Below, one piece after another: positions 40,901-45,665 of a DNA stretch of 60,000 bases. The notes under the pieces are model-generated. The model did not search any database. It had not been told where the DNA came from and worked only from the letters and a program-made list of their open reading frames with translations. This stretch comes from Lineus longissimus (taxonomy: Eukaryota; Nemertea; Pilidiophora; Heteronemertea; Lineidae), in contig NC_088312.1 in the NCBI RefSeq assembly GCF_910592395.1, positions 10,046,001-10,106,000 of the forward strand, given 5' to 3'. Position 1 is the first letter of the stretch, and every line of letters starts with the position of its first letter. Both the position numbers and the translations under genes were made by a program.

Positions 40901-43900
40901 TTGCTAAATTACATTATGTATATGGTAAAGTACATATTTGTTTTATTACATTAGCACTGCCACTTGACAATACTTTTATCCCATATAATTACATCTTTCA
41001 TAAGCATGTGTGTGTAATGCAGTGAGTTAAGATGATGTATGTGACTTCCGGGTTTTGCCGCTTCAGTACCGAAGGTCGCAGTCTCACGACTCGTTGATCA
41101 ACCCTCGTAAAATGGCGAGAATACAAACCTTGCTTCCGGCTATACACTGACATGATAGTATAGGTCATTTTCTGTCAGCTTTTAGCTCCTTTTCCACTTC
41201 GGCTTTTCTGACAATGATATCATGCTCTGCTGAATTTGACATTATTATCAACGAGTCGGACTGTAATATAAGCCAAAGGGGAAAAGGAGTCGTCCACCAC
41301 AGCATCTTTTAATCTATCTATACACTTTTTCTTTTCTCATATTCCGTTACGATCTTCTGTCTCCTGTCGCCACAGATCCCACTGACGGTACGTGCATTAT
41401 TCTTTACACTGGACACATCGTAAATTCCCATATTACCGAAGTAGATACAGTGCATACATGCATACAGAATGGTGAAATACAAGAATCACTCAGTGACAAA
41501 CTTCACACACACACATTTGTTCAAACACTAATATTCAACAGTGACTAAAAGCACAAGTGAACATGTCCACAATGTATTTACACCAACCTACCGCACCTTG
41601 GCAGTCCAATGAACATTGACCACGATGTCTTTCTTACACTGTCTTTTAATTTAGGAAGTGACTATTTGGCAAGCCCGGCTCACCAAACAGCGCCTTTTTT
41701 CTGCCCTAGATGGAGAGCCGAACTCATGCATATTCAACCATACAGGAGCTCATTATCATTCGTGGCAACACGGTCAGCAACACTGGAGTTACAGTGAAAC
41801 GCCTTTAGAAATGCACACTAATGCATTTAACATGCTTATTAGTTAAATCACGTTTATGACTTTTTTTGTAAATCCATACAGTGATGTACATGTACATGCT
41901 TCTTCATGGATTATTGACCAAAACCCGAGTTTAGTAACAGAAATTGAATCGAGAGCGGGAAGTCGGCCATTGTTAATTATGCGCATATAAATTCGAATAT
42001 GACGTCACTGCTCTCTGATTGGCCAACATGTTGTAACCTCTCCGGCTCGCCAAAGAGGGTAGTATTTTTGCCCTGTTTGGCAAGCCCGGCTTGCCGAACA
42101 GGGTGGCTTTTAGTGCTGTTTGGCAAGCGGCTCTCCAAACAGGACAAAAAAGATGCCTGTTCGGCGAGCGGTTTGCCAAATAGACCCGGCCTTTAATTTA
42201 ATCGAAAATATATCCAAAAATAGCCACTATATCACTCATCCAATAGAAAACAGCGCCGAGTATAAAGTGACCTACACGAGATTTATCAAGAATGATAAAC
42301 TCTATCTTATAGGTGTGGAATAAGGATTTTAAAACGTAAAACTGTTTTCGCCTCCTTTTTTCTCGCCTCCTTTTTTCTCGCCTCTGCGAGAAAGCTCTGT
42401 GGCACTCTACATTTTATTCTTTGATATATTTTCTCTTCGAAAATTTGTTGCACCAACTATACCTCCTAATCGTGCCTAGCCAGGTGTTCATTTTTCTGTA
42501 CATTGTATGAAAACTTTGACTGTTTAAAAGCAGTACTTCGCATGATACATGTGCATGTAACTGTATCACGTGCGTCAGTATAACCGCTTCAGTATACCCG
42601 TACATGTATGTGACACCACTAAAATCTACAACATCCTACACTGGAGGCCAAATCGGTGATTTGAAAACATCCCTTTTAATCAATTTTCCATATGTCCTGA
42701 TTGCAAATTTCGTGCACTTTCAGATCCAGTTGTGCCAACAACGCCTGAAAAGAAAGTTGGTAAGAAGCTTGTCTATCCCAGCATTGATGCCGAGCGGGCA
42801 CCAGAGATTGGAGCGGCGATCCTCGGCGTGACACTGGCCTTTGTTGGACTCATATTCTTCCTCGATATTTCCACCTACTATCACAACCTGAGAACAATGA
42901 GGAGGAACGTATCGCATTTTCTCAAGTCACGACATAATGTCAAGGCCCAGAAGCAGCAGGAGAAGGATTTGGAAGAATGGGGTGAAGGGACGAGGCGGTT
43001 AAATGGTGTGGCCAAGCTAGCTACAAACAATACAGTGGGAGATGAAACTCCTAGTACATCGAGTGAAGACACCATGGTCCAGCTCCGATCTTGTAAGTAC
43101 GCCACGAGGATGAACACAACACGGCCTGTCGGGACAGAGAATCTGAGCGTTTTATGACAAAACGGAACCGAGGAAAGCGGTGATTCTTCGGGGAAGAAGG
43201 AAGCGGATTCTGAGACATCGAATGCACAGCTATCACAACTTATCAAGGAGCATGCACAGAATGGCACATCAGAAAGTAGTGAGCACGTTTTAGAGCCGTC
43301 AGATCGTGCACCTGCATATACAATGGCAGCACATGAAAAATCTGAAAATAATGCAAACGCGCAAAACAAACCTCAGTCTGTTATAAATGACAAATTCCCA
43401 TTGAGAAGCTACCAGAATGGACCGATAGACATAGGACCTGCCAGTGCCTATCGTGTCGGGGTTGATGACGTGCCTGGAATGAATAACCTTGACATTGAGA
43501 ATTCGTTGAAGAGTAGAAAGCGGGGTCCACTTGCTCGTTGGCCTCAGAATATTGTTGAGGATGAAGTGAACATCGTGAATGGACCCAACAGAAAGGATAA
43601 TGTGCAACCAAGCGGTTCTTTCAGTGATGGTGTTCTAGCACGCGTCGAAGCTGCGGTTCACAGCACTGACGCCGAATCAAACTCTCCGAATGCTGTACAA
43701 TCGGAGGTACAAGTACATAGGTCTGTATTTCACAATATCCCCATCCCCCCGCCCGTCCCGAAGTTACTATCGCATATTGCTTCAGTTCCGAAGTCAAGAA
43801 TGCATGATCATCCCGTCCTGAAGTCCATATCTCAAAATCAAGTCCAAACATTCAAAGACCCACATTCTGCTGCCTCTGTCAGACCGAGAGCTTCTCGGGG

Positions 43901-44222
43901 TCCGTCGAGATCACCTGTGGACGCTAGCTTGTCGAGTAACCCGAATGACAACTCTATAATTAGAGCCACCGCAGATAAACATTCACCCAAATCCTTGTTA
44001 CTATCTCAACATAACCCTCGACCAAAGACGTCTGCAGACATCACTTCAAATATTCAGAACTCGTCTGCAGCCACAGCTTTACGAGGACGCGAGGTACCAC
44101 CTAAAGAACAGAATTCTCCAATATGCGATGAAACTCCAAACAGGCTGCGCTATTTGGACATGACTGAATTGGCCAACAGGGCCCAAACCCGCGTATTTTC
44201 TAAGATTCATTCGGATGTTTGA
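13815..44222 (+). CDS. Large multi-CCP (sushi) transmembrane receptor gene, whole model
   Basis: Gene-level entry; exons are listed separately. I count 24 exons of 174-186 bp, each encoding one complete CCP/sushi module (four cysteines, one tryptophan, YxC and G-Y/F motifs) between phase-1 introns, so any exon can be skipped without a frameshift. The terminal exon (from 42724) supplies a linker, one TM helix and a long polar cytoplasmic tail. CCP proteins act at cell surfaces as complement regulators, complement receptors or adhesion molecules. An all-CCP ectodomain on a TM stalk resembles CR1/CR2-like layout, but function is not shown. Two antisense genes (UGT, GPCR) are nested in its largest introns. 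No signal-peptide exon was found, and the 13815 exon could belong to a separate gene because the UGT lies between it and the next exon. The tail carries an in-frame TGA at 43155-43157. Confidence 0.8.
14718..15257. mobile_element. Mutator-like MITE with 114-bp terminal inverted repeats
   Basis: The non-autonomous element spans 14727-15248 (522 bp). Its ends, 14727-14840 and 15135-15248, are inverted copies 114 bp long with about three mismatches, beginning GCTGAA-GGGTGGATGTC. Both sides are flanked by the same 9-bp duplication CTAACTACA (14718-14726 and 15249-15257). Long TIRs with a 9-bp target duplication are the hallmark of Mutator/MULE elements. No transposase is encoded. It lies just downstream of the antisense UGT gene. 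Confidence 0.8.
15420..17000 (-). CDS. UDP-glucuronosyltransferase (UGT, GT1 family)
   Basis: 526-aa protein with an uninterrupted reading frame, the usual UGT length. It should transfer a sugar from a UDP-sugar to small lipophilic acceptors in the ER lumen. It has an N-terminal signal segment (IVLGCILLLSALGEAGA); a catalytic-type His at about residue 44 (QFGSHLNEF); the UGT signature WMPQNDLLAHP..LFITHCGGNGQFEAVNNGVPM..P.FAEQEYNA; a C-terminal TM helix (about 482-503); and a terminal KKTN that fits the KKxx ER-retrieval signal. A clear acceptor (CTTTCTTTCTGCAG in sense orientation) ends 5 bp before the ATG, so an upstream noncoding exon is likely and this start is well supported. The gene lies antisense between CCP exons 1 and 2. 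Confidence 0.95.
   Translation of the reverse strand: MKVTVSSPTVHAATIVLGCILLLSALGEAGARKVLVLSMQFGSHLNEFAAISQGLLEMGHTVHVVMDENLKNPTQFKGMDVQFLYYKSPNKSMVDQKLVDERWTEVFLIKRLGRTEAVNTLTQPRFTYDCKMALHDADLIKRLEEEKYDIALVDLVIPCYYLLTHKIGVPTVSLSTFQYTWFVKTHPLVNFFAPCGLDAETNTFLTRLTTFFLVTFYERYIIVSTFVDMQQFTEYGREKPYSSWQDIAMKSKLFIMNKNGVIDCPTPSMPNLIQVGGLTTKPAKPLPADYQKFVDDSQHGVIVLSFGSAVAYIPKEMFLKFLSAFGNIKQRVIWRITRTYDETIPGNVKIVQWMPQNDLLAHPNVKLFITHCGGNGQFEAVNNGVPMLGFPVFAEQEYNAERAVHKGYGLHMNIHNFTSEELIKAINEIIQNPKYSAAIKKASAIHRSLPDPRKTGAFWIDHVMEHGDDHLRTSLSEMTYVQYFMIDIFAFLALLFLLILFLLKKLVQFAIVKFAGHREDVAKKTN
17643..17797. mobile_element. pogo/Tigger-like MITE (about 151 bp)
   Basis: The element runs 17645-17795 from CAGTCGAACCTCCC to GAGAGGTTCTACTG, short imperfect terminal inverted repeats, with TA on both sides (17643-17644, 17796-17797). 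The inside is built of repeated GGACACCTCTCTATTAAGGAC-type motifs. CAGT-type termini with a TA target duplication are typical of pogo/Tigger-derived MITEs. Confidence 0.7.
17992..18626. mobile_element. Foldback/MITE element with 80-bp inverted ends and an internal tandem array
   Basis: The ends 17994-18073 and 18545-18624 are inverted copies (80 bp, about two mismatches) starting CGGTGGCCCATAGAGG. A TA dinucleotide flanks each side, consistent with a TA target duplication. No coding capacity is seen. The inside carries a separate tandem array at 18350-18540 (next entry). The two arms would form a large hairpin. Confidence 0.75.
18350..18540. repeat. Tandem array of palindromic CCGCGGTGG units
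   Basis: About six clear units of roughly 21 bp of the form ACCGCGGTGGATATTATTTTC, plus two or three degenerate units with GGCGGTG. The CACCGCGGTGG core is itself palindromic. The array sits inside the foldback element and its open frame (repeats of RGGYYFH) is a by-product, not a gene. Confidence 0.85.
19097..19273 (+). CDS. CCP exon 2
   Basis: 177 bp, TTTCAG acceptor and GTAAGG donor, phase 1-1. Full CCP: VNCRAPP, ATYQCDPGFELFKGD, LKCQDDGKW, PVCR. Two N-glycosylation sequons occur early (NAT, NSS). Confidence 0.9.
19274..21112. other. Intron between CCP exons 2 and 3
   Basis: About 1.8 kb of AT-rich sequence. I see no exon, no element with clear ends, and no coding frame worth reporting. 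Confidence 0.5.
21113..21289 (+). CDS. CCP exon 3
   Basis: 177 bp, ATTGCAG acceptor and GTAAGA donor, phase 1-1. ILCPASPVPTNGK, a short loop, ATYGCNTGYRMKPS, SQCTPTGRWTG, PVCE. It carries an extra cysteine (KVCVSS) between Cys1 and Cys2, which is unusual for a CCP. Confidence 0.88.
22655..22834 (+). CDS. CCP exon 4
   Basis: 180 bp, TTGTAG acceptor and GTGAGT donor, phase 1-1. VSCNVATAVPY, LGDVTKYQCISGYRRLKGD, KVCQENSTWSG, LICK. The sequon NST immediately precedes the conserved Trp. Confidence 0.9.
23221..23275. repeat. C-homopolymer tandem repeat
   Basis: Two runs of ten or more cytosines separated by ATGCGCCCCC..AGTC motifs. Such tracts are prone to length error in sequencing and can be polymorphic. 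The repeat is intronic. Confidence 0.7.
23377..23559 (+). CDS. CCP exon 5
   Basis: 183 bp, phase 1-1, donor GTAGCA. VPCPTPLVLP, SYVFEDFIRYSCHPGFEKIHGD, RNCQADGKWSG, PFCQ. The acceptor (CTCTCTACAAAG) is weak but is the only one that keeps phase. Long-type module (SYVF pattern). Confidence 0.88.
24701..24877 (+). CDS. CCP exon 6
   Basis: 177 bp, CTTTCAG acceptor and GTAGGC donor, phase 1-1. IWCPKLAEVPNA, LQDVAIYTCAERHQLISGH, HTCQLNGTWAG, PICK. Sequon NGT before the Trp; the usual GY is replaced by RH. Confidence 0.88.
25432..25478. repeat. GAT microsatellite
   Basis: Run of GATGATGATG with a few GGT/GAC interruptions in an intron. Its antisense reading gives the artefactual poly-His and poly-Ile frames. 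Confidence 0.85.
25565..25747 (+). CDS. CCP exon 7
   Basis: 183 bp, AATTCAG acceptor and GTAAGT donor, phase 1-1. TGCLEPAEFPGVV, SVSFACDTGFTNISGD, RTCLKNGSWSG, LVCK. Sequons NTS, NIS and NGS, the last next to the Trp. Confidence 0.9.
25910..26083 (+). CDS. CCP exon 8
   Basis: 174 bp, the shortest of the set, TTTTCAG acceptor and GTAAGC donor, phase 1-1. IVCPCLEPPRAAL, GGVASFECLPGYVLSGG, SICTGDGSWKG, PTCT. An extra Cys follows Cys1. It lies only 162 bp from exon 7. Confidence 0.88.
26367..26543 (+). CDS. CCP exon 9
   Basis: 177 bp, long T-tract acceptor and GTAAGA donor, phase 1-1. MTCPVPPDVPY, DQTVSYSCRTGYKLVRGD, WSCLITGLWKG, PICD. Confidence 0.9.
26904..27086 (+). CDS. CCP exon 10
   Basis: 183 bp, TATTTCAG acceptor and GTAATT donor, phase 1-1. 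IECPSPEDIPNTK, NFVVNTSIRYECDSGYQIASGN, RLCENNGAWSG, HCK. First of a run of 14 exons alternating long and short; long type with NTS before YEC. Confidence 0.9.
27683..27859 (+). CDS. CCP exon 11
   Basis: 177 bp, TTCCAG acceptor and GTAAGA donor, phase 1-1. IECPEIPPLLNGT, RYGDVVAFSCRTGYYLSEGS, RFCVANKTWTG, PVCA. Short type with the YGD motif and sequon NKT before the Trp. Confidence 0.92.
28158..28343 (+). CDS. CCP exon 12
   Basis: 186 bp, TTTGCAG acceptor and GTACGT donor, phase 1-1. VTCPPPPNIVNAE, SYRSYESVRYACLSGYEHTRGG, ISCLPSGSWSD, PVCT. Long type. Confidence 0.92.
28743..28919 (+). CDS. CCP exon 13
   Basis: 177 bp, TATTCCAG acceptor and GTGAGC donor, phase 1-1. IKCPEPTAMPNG, LGDVTTYQCNTGYKISTGE, SFCLANKTWSS, PSCK. 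Short type, GD motif and NKTW sequon. Confidence 0.92.
29194..29376 (+). CDS. CCP exon 14
   Basis: 183 bp, CCTTGCAG acceptor and GTATGA donor, phase 1-1. VTCPSPPMIQNGN, SFVVNDTVSFLCLDGYEVTSGD, WRCKKSGTWSG, PVCE. Long type with NDT just before the second Cys. Confidence 0.92.
29497..29673 (+). CDS. CCP exon 15
   Basis: 177 bp, TTTTCAG acceptor and GTTTGT donor (weaker), phase 1-1. ISCQTPVALENS, KYGDQVFYKCMPGYTAAGGN, RSCQANGSWSG, LKCS. Short type with YGD and NGSW. Confidence 0.9.
30044..30226 (+). CDS. CCP exon 16
   Basis: 183 bp, TATTTCAG acceptor and GTAACG donor, phase 1-1. ISCQDPETIPNAIL, PFVWNSTISYICDIGFELPGGD, RNCSIEGTWTG, PICR. Long type with NST. Confidence 0.92.
30431..30607 (+). 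CDS. CCP exon 17
   Basis: 177 bp, ATCACAG acceptor and GTAAGT donor, phase 1-1. VSCGNPTSIQRG, AYGDIAIYKCDDGYKLTGGS, RNCLANGTWSG, PSCY. Short type with YGD and NGTW. Confidence 0.92.
30961..31143 (+). CDS. CCP exon 18
   Basis: 183 bp, ATTCCAG acceptor and GTAAGC donor, phase 1-1. FSCNAPLAPGHV, SYVFNSTVEYDCQHGYEHKGGN, RVCESNSKWSG, PDCQ. Long type with NST. Confidence 0.92.
31144..32298. other. Intron between CCP exons 18 and 19
   Basis: About 1.15 kb. Near 31746 the sequence AGTAATTTCATGTC matches the first bases of CCP exon 16, but a stop follows after 12 codons and no second half of a module is visible. At most this is a decayed exon start. Confidence 0.4.
32299..32475 (+). CDS. CCP exon 19
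   Basis: 177 bp, TTTATAG acceptor and GTAAGT donor, phase 1-1. ISCGSLTTNPHM, YYRAVAIYACVDGYSRDSGD, RECLANGTWSG, LACK. Short type with NGTW; the YGD motif has changed to YRA. Confidence 0.92.
32767..32952 (+). CDS. CCP exon 20
   Basis: 186 bp, CTTTTAG acceptor and GTGAGT donor, phase 1-1. ITCSQPETTPNANF, DYIYAEKVSYVCDPGYEVAGGD, RTCLSEGRWSG, LMCK. Long type. Confidence 0.92.
33322..33498 (+). CDS. CCP exon 21
   Basis: 177 bp, TTGTAG acceptor and GTAAGG donor, phase 1-1. KSCGDPNVLTNTT, FESKMRYSCVSTYKQTGGD, RTCQADGVWSG, LVCQ. The usual GY is ST-Y. It is the last CCP before the 4.7-kb intron with the nested GPCR. Confidence 0.9.
33655..33760 (+). pseudogene. Probable decayed CCP exon
   Basis: After a good acceptor (GCTTTCCAG) a CCP-like start appears (KCQGLVPDTATIAVMPGASYC), but it is one base out of the phase-1 frame shared by all other CCP exons. 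The Trp and the last cysteines are missing and no donor follows at the expected distance. It looks like a former CCP exon that has lost function. Chance similarity is possible. Confidence 0.4.
34452..35534 (-). CDS. Class A peptide-type GPCR, single exon
   Basis: 360-aa seven-TM receptor with no intron, nested antisense between CCP exons 21 and 22. TM1 has LGLAGNCLAFIVV, TM2 LAVADSMVLL, TM3 CVAVERFIAVCRPL (ERF in place of DRY), TM5 ACLPMTVLIALTSNV, TM6 LESLGIP in place of CWxP, TM7 ILNCFINFFVYFATGRAFRR with NFFVY in place of NPxxY and a helix-8. The second extracellular loop has a Cys (YDPCVDRM). This pattern is like FMRFamide/neuropeptide-type receptors. It is not a close copy of the 2721-4035 receptor. 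Ligand unknown. The first ATG gives a glycosylatable N-terminus (NIT). Confidence 0.92.
   Translation of the reverse strand: MDMMDAFTTIAPLANITTLVSSPAGVLCASGYRFKTLSGSRDYIRFITQVPLMLIIVPLGLAGNCLAFIVVGRERPFTSTSILIRALAVADSMVLLIEILRNTIRRMHYYVILFNAYMEIFNMAYGYILAAFWFAKTASIYLTVCVAVERFIAVCRPLRAASLCTKRNAYIAVGCVFGGSLLYRIPLPLGFEVRWRYDPCVDRMRPRWGHSDLYDYSPIYNIGYIHTFDIVMMACLPMTVLIALTSNVLIALRAPRKNTMLTNSGKPSEQTSSATKRVMAVVITFIMLESLGIPYEIVSILDDFFIPDQISDWQQHLYYLSYFLTILNCFINFFVYFATGRAFRRGLMELLHLRKSNTPN
35535..38199. other. Intron between CCP exons 21 and 22, distal part
   Basis: 2.7 kb upstream of the nested GPCR, probably holding its promoter. Contents: GAT-type microsatellites at about 36270-36300 and 36348-36390, each followed by the same 20-bp motif TTGAGTGTTCCCATGATCCT (a local duplication), and otherwise AT-rich sequence. 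A 115-codon open frame at 36605-36952 has no recognisable features and I do not call it a gene. Confidence 0.5.
38200..38385 (+). CDS. CCP exon 22
   Basis: 186 bp, CTTCCAG acceptor and GTGAGT donor, phase 1-1. TVCPKPMKDSLG, HPGDTVIYFCKTGLEGERRN, AHCMIDGTWSRE, PRCT. Sequon NMT occurs in the third loop. The GY motif has become GL. Confidence 0.9.
38682..38858 (+). CDS. CCP exon 23
   Basis: 177 bp, TTTACAG acceptor and GTAAGT donor, phase 1-1. IKCRVLEPVTNAS, GANVSYTCDIGYALEGS, RLCLADGTWSG, PSCR. Sequons NAS and NVS. Confidence 0.92.
39549..39775 (-). mobile_element. LINE 3'-end fragment
   Basis: In antisense the stretch reads ESGRRQCHTSIQTPEHVLKNCP, then a stop, then TWPYGASLETKLWGS. C..C-PEHVLxxCP followed by a WP..xxLxxKLWGS tail is the usual C-terminus of non-LTR retrotransposon ORF2 proteins. 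Only about 60 codons remain and there is at least one stop, so this is a dead remnant in the intron between CCP exons 23 and 24. Confidence 0.7.
40109..40285 (+). CDS. CCP exon 24
   Basis: 177 bp, TTTGTAG acceptor and GTATGT donor, phase 1-1. IDCGFPECARFS, QYGDIVTYKCFDQYKPTQGN, RTCQSNKTWSG, PQCQ. Short type with YGD and NKTW; an extra Cys follows Cys1 (PEC). It is the membrane-proximal CCP. Confidence 0.92.
41376..41387 (+). CDS. Candidate 12-bp microexon (linker)
   Basis: ATCCCACTGACG sits between a pyrimidine-rich acceptor (TCTCCTGTCGCCACAG) and a GTACGT donor. Phase 1-1 inclusion would add DPTD just before DPVVPTTPEKK of the next exon, a similar DP-T-rich linker. Too short to be sure without RNA data. 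Confidence 0.3.
41665..42184. repeat. Cluster of TGTTTGGCAAGC hairpin repeats
   Basis: At least four palindromic units: 41665-41690, 42071-42103 (CCCTGTTTGGCAAGC / GCTTGCCGAACAGGG, one mismatch), 42116-42142 and 42155-42184. A related CTCGCCAAAGAGGG half-unit lies near 42046. Each could form a stem with a small loop. They share the core GGCAAGCCCGGCTTGCC and look like a mobile or self-propagating palindrome family in this intron. Confidence 0.75.
42724..44222 (+). CDS. Terminal exon: TM helix and cytoplasmic tail of the CCP receptor, with an in-frame TGA
   Basis: Follows ACTTTCAG in phase 1. Linker DPVVPTTPEKK, TM helix APEIGAAILGVTLAFVGLIFFLDI, then a basic stop-transfer (RTMRRN) and a polar tail. 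The frame meets TGA at 43155-43157 and then stays open for another 354 codons to TGA at 44220-44222. The extension is Ser/Pro/Asn-rich and low in stops in this frame only, and carries a proline stretch (IPIPPPVPKLL) that could bind SH3-type partners. A strong donor (GTAAGT at 43093) and a modest acceptor (GTCAG|AT, exon at 43303) would remove 210 bp including the TGA and keep frame. The short form ends 143 codons into the exon. From 43801 on, this exon is duplicated at 50689. Confidence 0.7.
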
Positions 44223-44518
44223 TATTTTGGACTCTAAATACTACTCAGAGAGTGTGCATTGTAGATTATGTATGAACGTACGTACATAATCTATGCACGA
44301 ATAGTCGAAGACGAAAAGAAAATGGCGTCCACCGTACAACTCAGCATTGATAGTCAGGGACGTCGACCAACCAGTGTCGCCATTCCTGTACAGTAAGTAA
44401 CCAAGTGTGAATGTAATTTACTGTATAAATGTGTACAAAGAATTGTGTGTTCAAAGAATTGTGTACTTTTTATTTATCACGGTATGTTAACTGCACATTT
44501 ATGTGTTCACAAAATTTT

Positions 44519-44524
44519 CATTAA
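44519..44524 (+). other. Candidate polyadenylation signal of the CCP receptor gene
   Basis: ATTAAA about 300 bp after the last stop codon. An identical copy occurs in the second repeat. Confidence 0.35.
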
Positions 44525-44912
44525 AAGAGTGCAAGTAACAAATACAACTTGATTTTTTACTCCATCCAAAAACAACATCATATTGCCTGGATAGTTGTAA
44601 CACGCTTGTTAATGGACATGATTGGGTTGTCGCTCAGCCCAGTGGCTCCTCGATCGAGACTCGAACATTTCATTCACAAAACGTTTTATTAATGTTGAAA
44701 TGAACAGCGTTTGACTAGTTATGATTTGTAAACATCACAGACATGTGACTTTCATTCCATAGTTTCCCCTTTCCGACTAAAACCTACGTATTTGCCCTTG
44801 ACACTAGATTTTCAACCTCCATGTGCCTTTTTAGTAACACATTATGTCGGTGGGGTGGGGTGGAGGTTTGGGGTTCCTCCGATCATGTTAAGGCATTGAA
44901 ACATGGTGTGCA

Positions 44913-45223
44913 TTACATATAGTTCGCCAGTGCGACCATTAACTTCCGAACACCAGTGAAACTCAAACGAGAGTGTTGCATTAACATATTGTCCAAGATA
45001 AGAACATCCGACTTCTGTATCTGGCCACCAACTGTGCATCGCCAGGACACTTCACGGATATGTTGCAGAACGTCAAGTTCTATGCTGGTGCCGTCGTCCG
45101 CATAGGCAGTGGTGAAGGGATACTTGCTTTCGGGTTTTCCCCGATGTTGGTCTCCAAGCACTGGGTGGTAATCGAAGTAGGTCCAATTAGAGGAATGCGC
45201 CTGATTGAACCACAACATTTCTC
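44913..45223 (-). pseudogene. Orphan copy of the dioxygenase last exon
   Basis: Duplicate of the 52111-51801 exon: acceptor TTTTTTCAG then GAGAAATGTTGTGG, encoding EMLWFNQAHSSN through DNMLMQHSRLSF to the stop. The reading frame is intact, but the LINE (5.2 kb) and the other copy separate it from exon 3. It could still be reached by long-range splicing of a minus-strand transcript, but copy B is the nearer choice. Confidence 0.8.
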
Positions 45224-45665
45224 CTGAAAAAACATGAAAAAGTACAAAGCATGTTGCACAATACCGAAAGCCACAACCGCAGTCATACTATAGCTCTGAA
45301 TAGAGCATGGAGCCAGACCGAAGAACATGTGCGCTTGGATGATCGGCCAAAAAAGTGTCAACCACCAGAGCTTACATCCTCTAAATAAAACCAACAATTC
45401 AGGGATTTGCGAAGATGGGGTAAGGTCCAGTGGTTTGTCCAATCAAAAGTGCCCAAATCTGTATCTCAATCGTGTTCATTAAAAATGAGCTATTCAGATG
45501 GCTCTATCATATATATATATATTTCTTTATTTCCTCCTTGTTAGAAGATTACAGAACAACAGTAATGTATAGTTATTTACAACAAGCAACAAATCAAAAT
45601 TGCACGAGACAAATCAAGAAATTAAAGTAAAGGTGTCTCTGAACTATTTCGCCTTAAACATTTTC

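Larger units (their letters stand above)
40286..42723. other. Intron(s) between the last CCP and the TM exon
   Basis: 2.4 kb with a possible 12-bp microexon (41376-41387), a cluster of TGTTTGGCAAGC palindromes (41665-42184) and a short tandem TCGCCTCCTTTTTT repeat near 42350-42380. No further CCP module is present. Confidence 0.5.
43801..45511. repeat. 1711-bp direct repeat, copy A
   Basis: Matches 50689-52399 with a constant offset of 6888, so no indels. The only difference I noticed is C at 44813 versus T at 51701. It contains the distal 140 codons of the CCP receptor tail (+), both 3' UTRs, and the last coding exon of the dioxygenase (-). Copy A joins the CCP gene on its left and abuts the LINE 3' end on its right. 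Confidence 0.95.
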
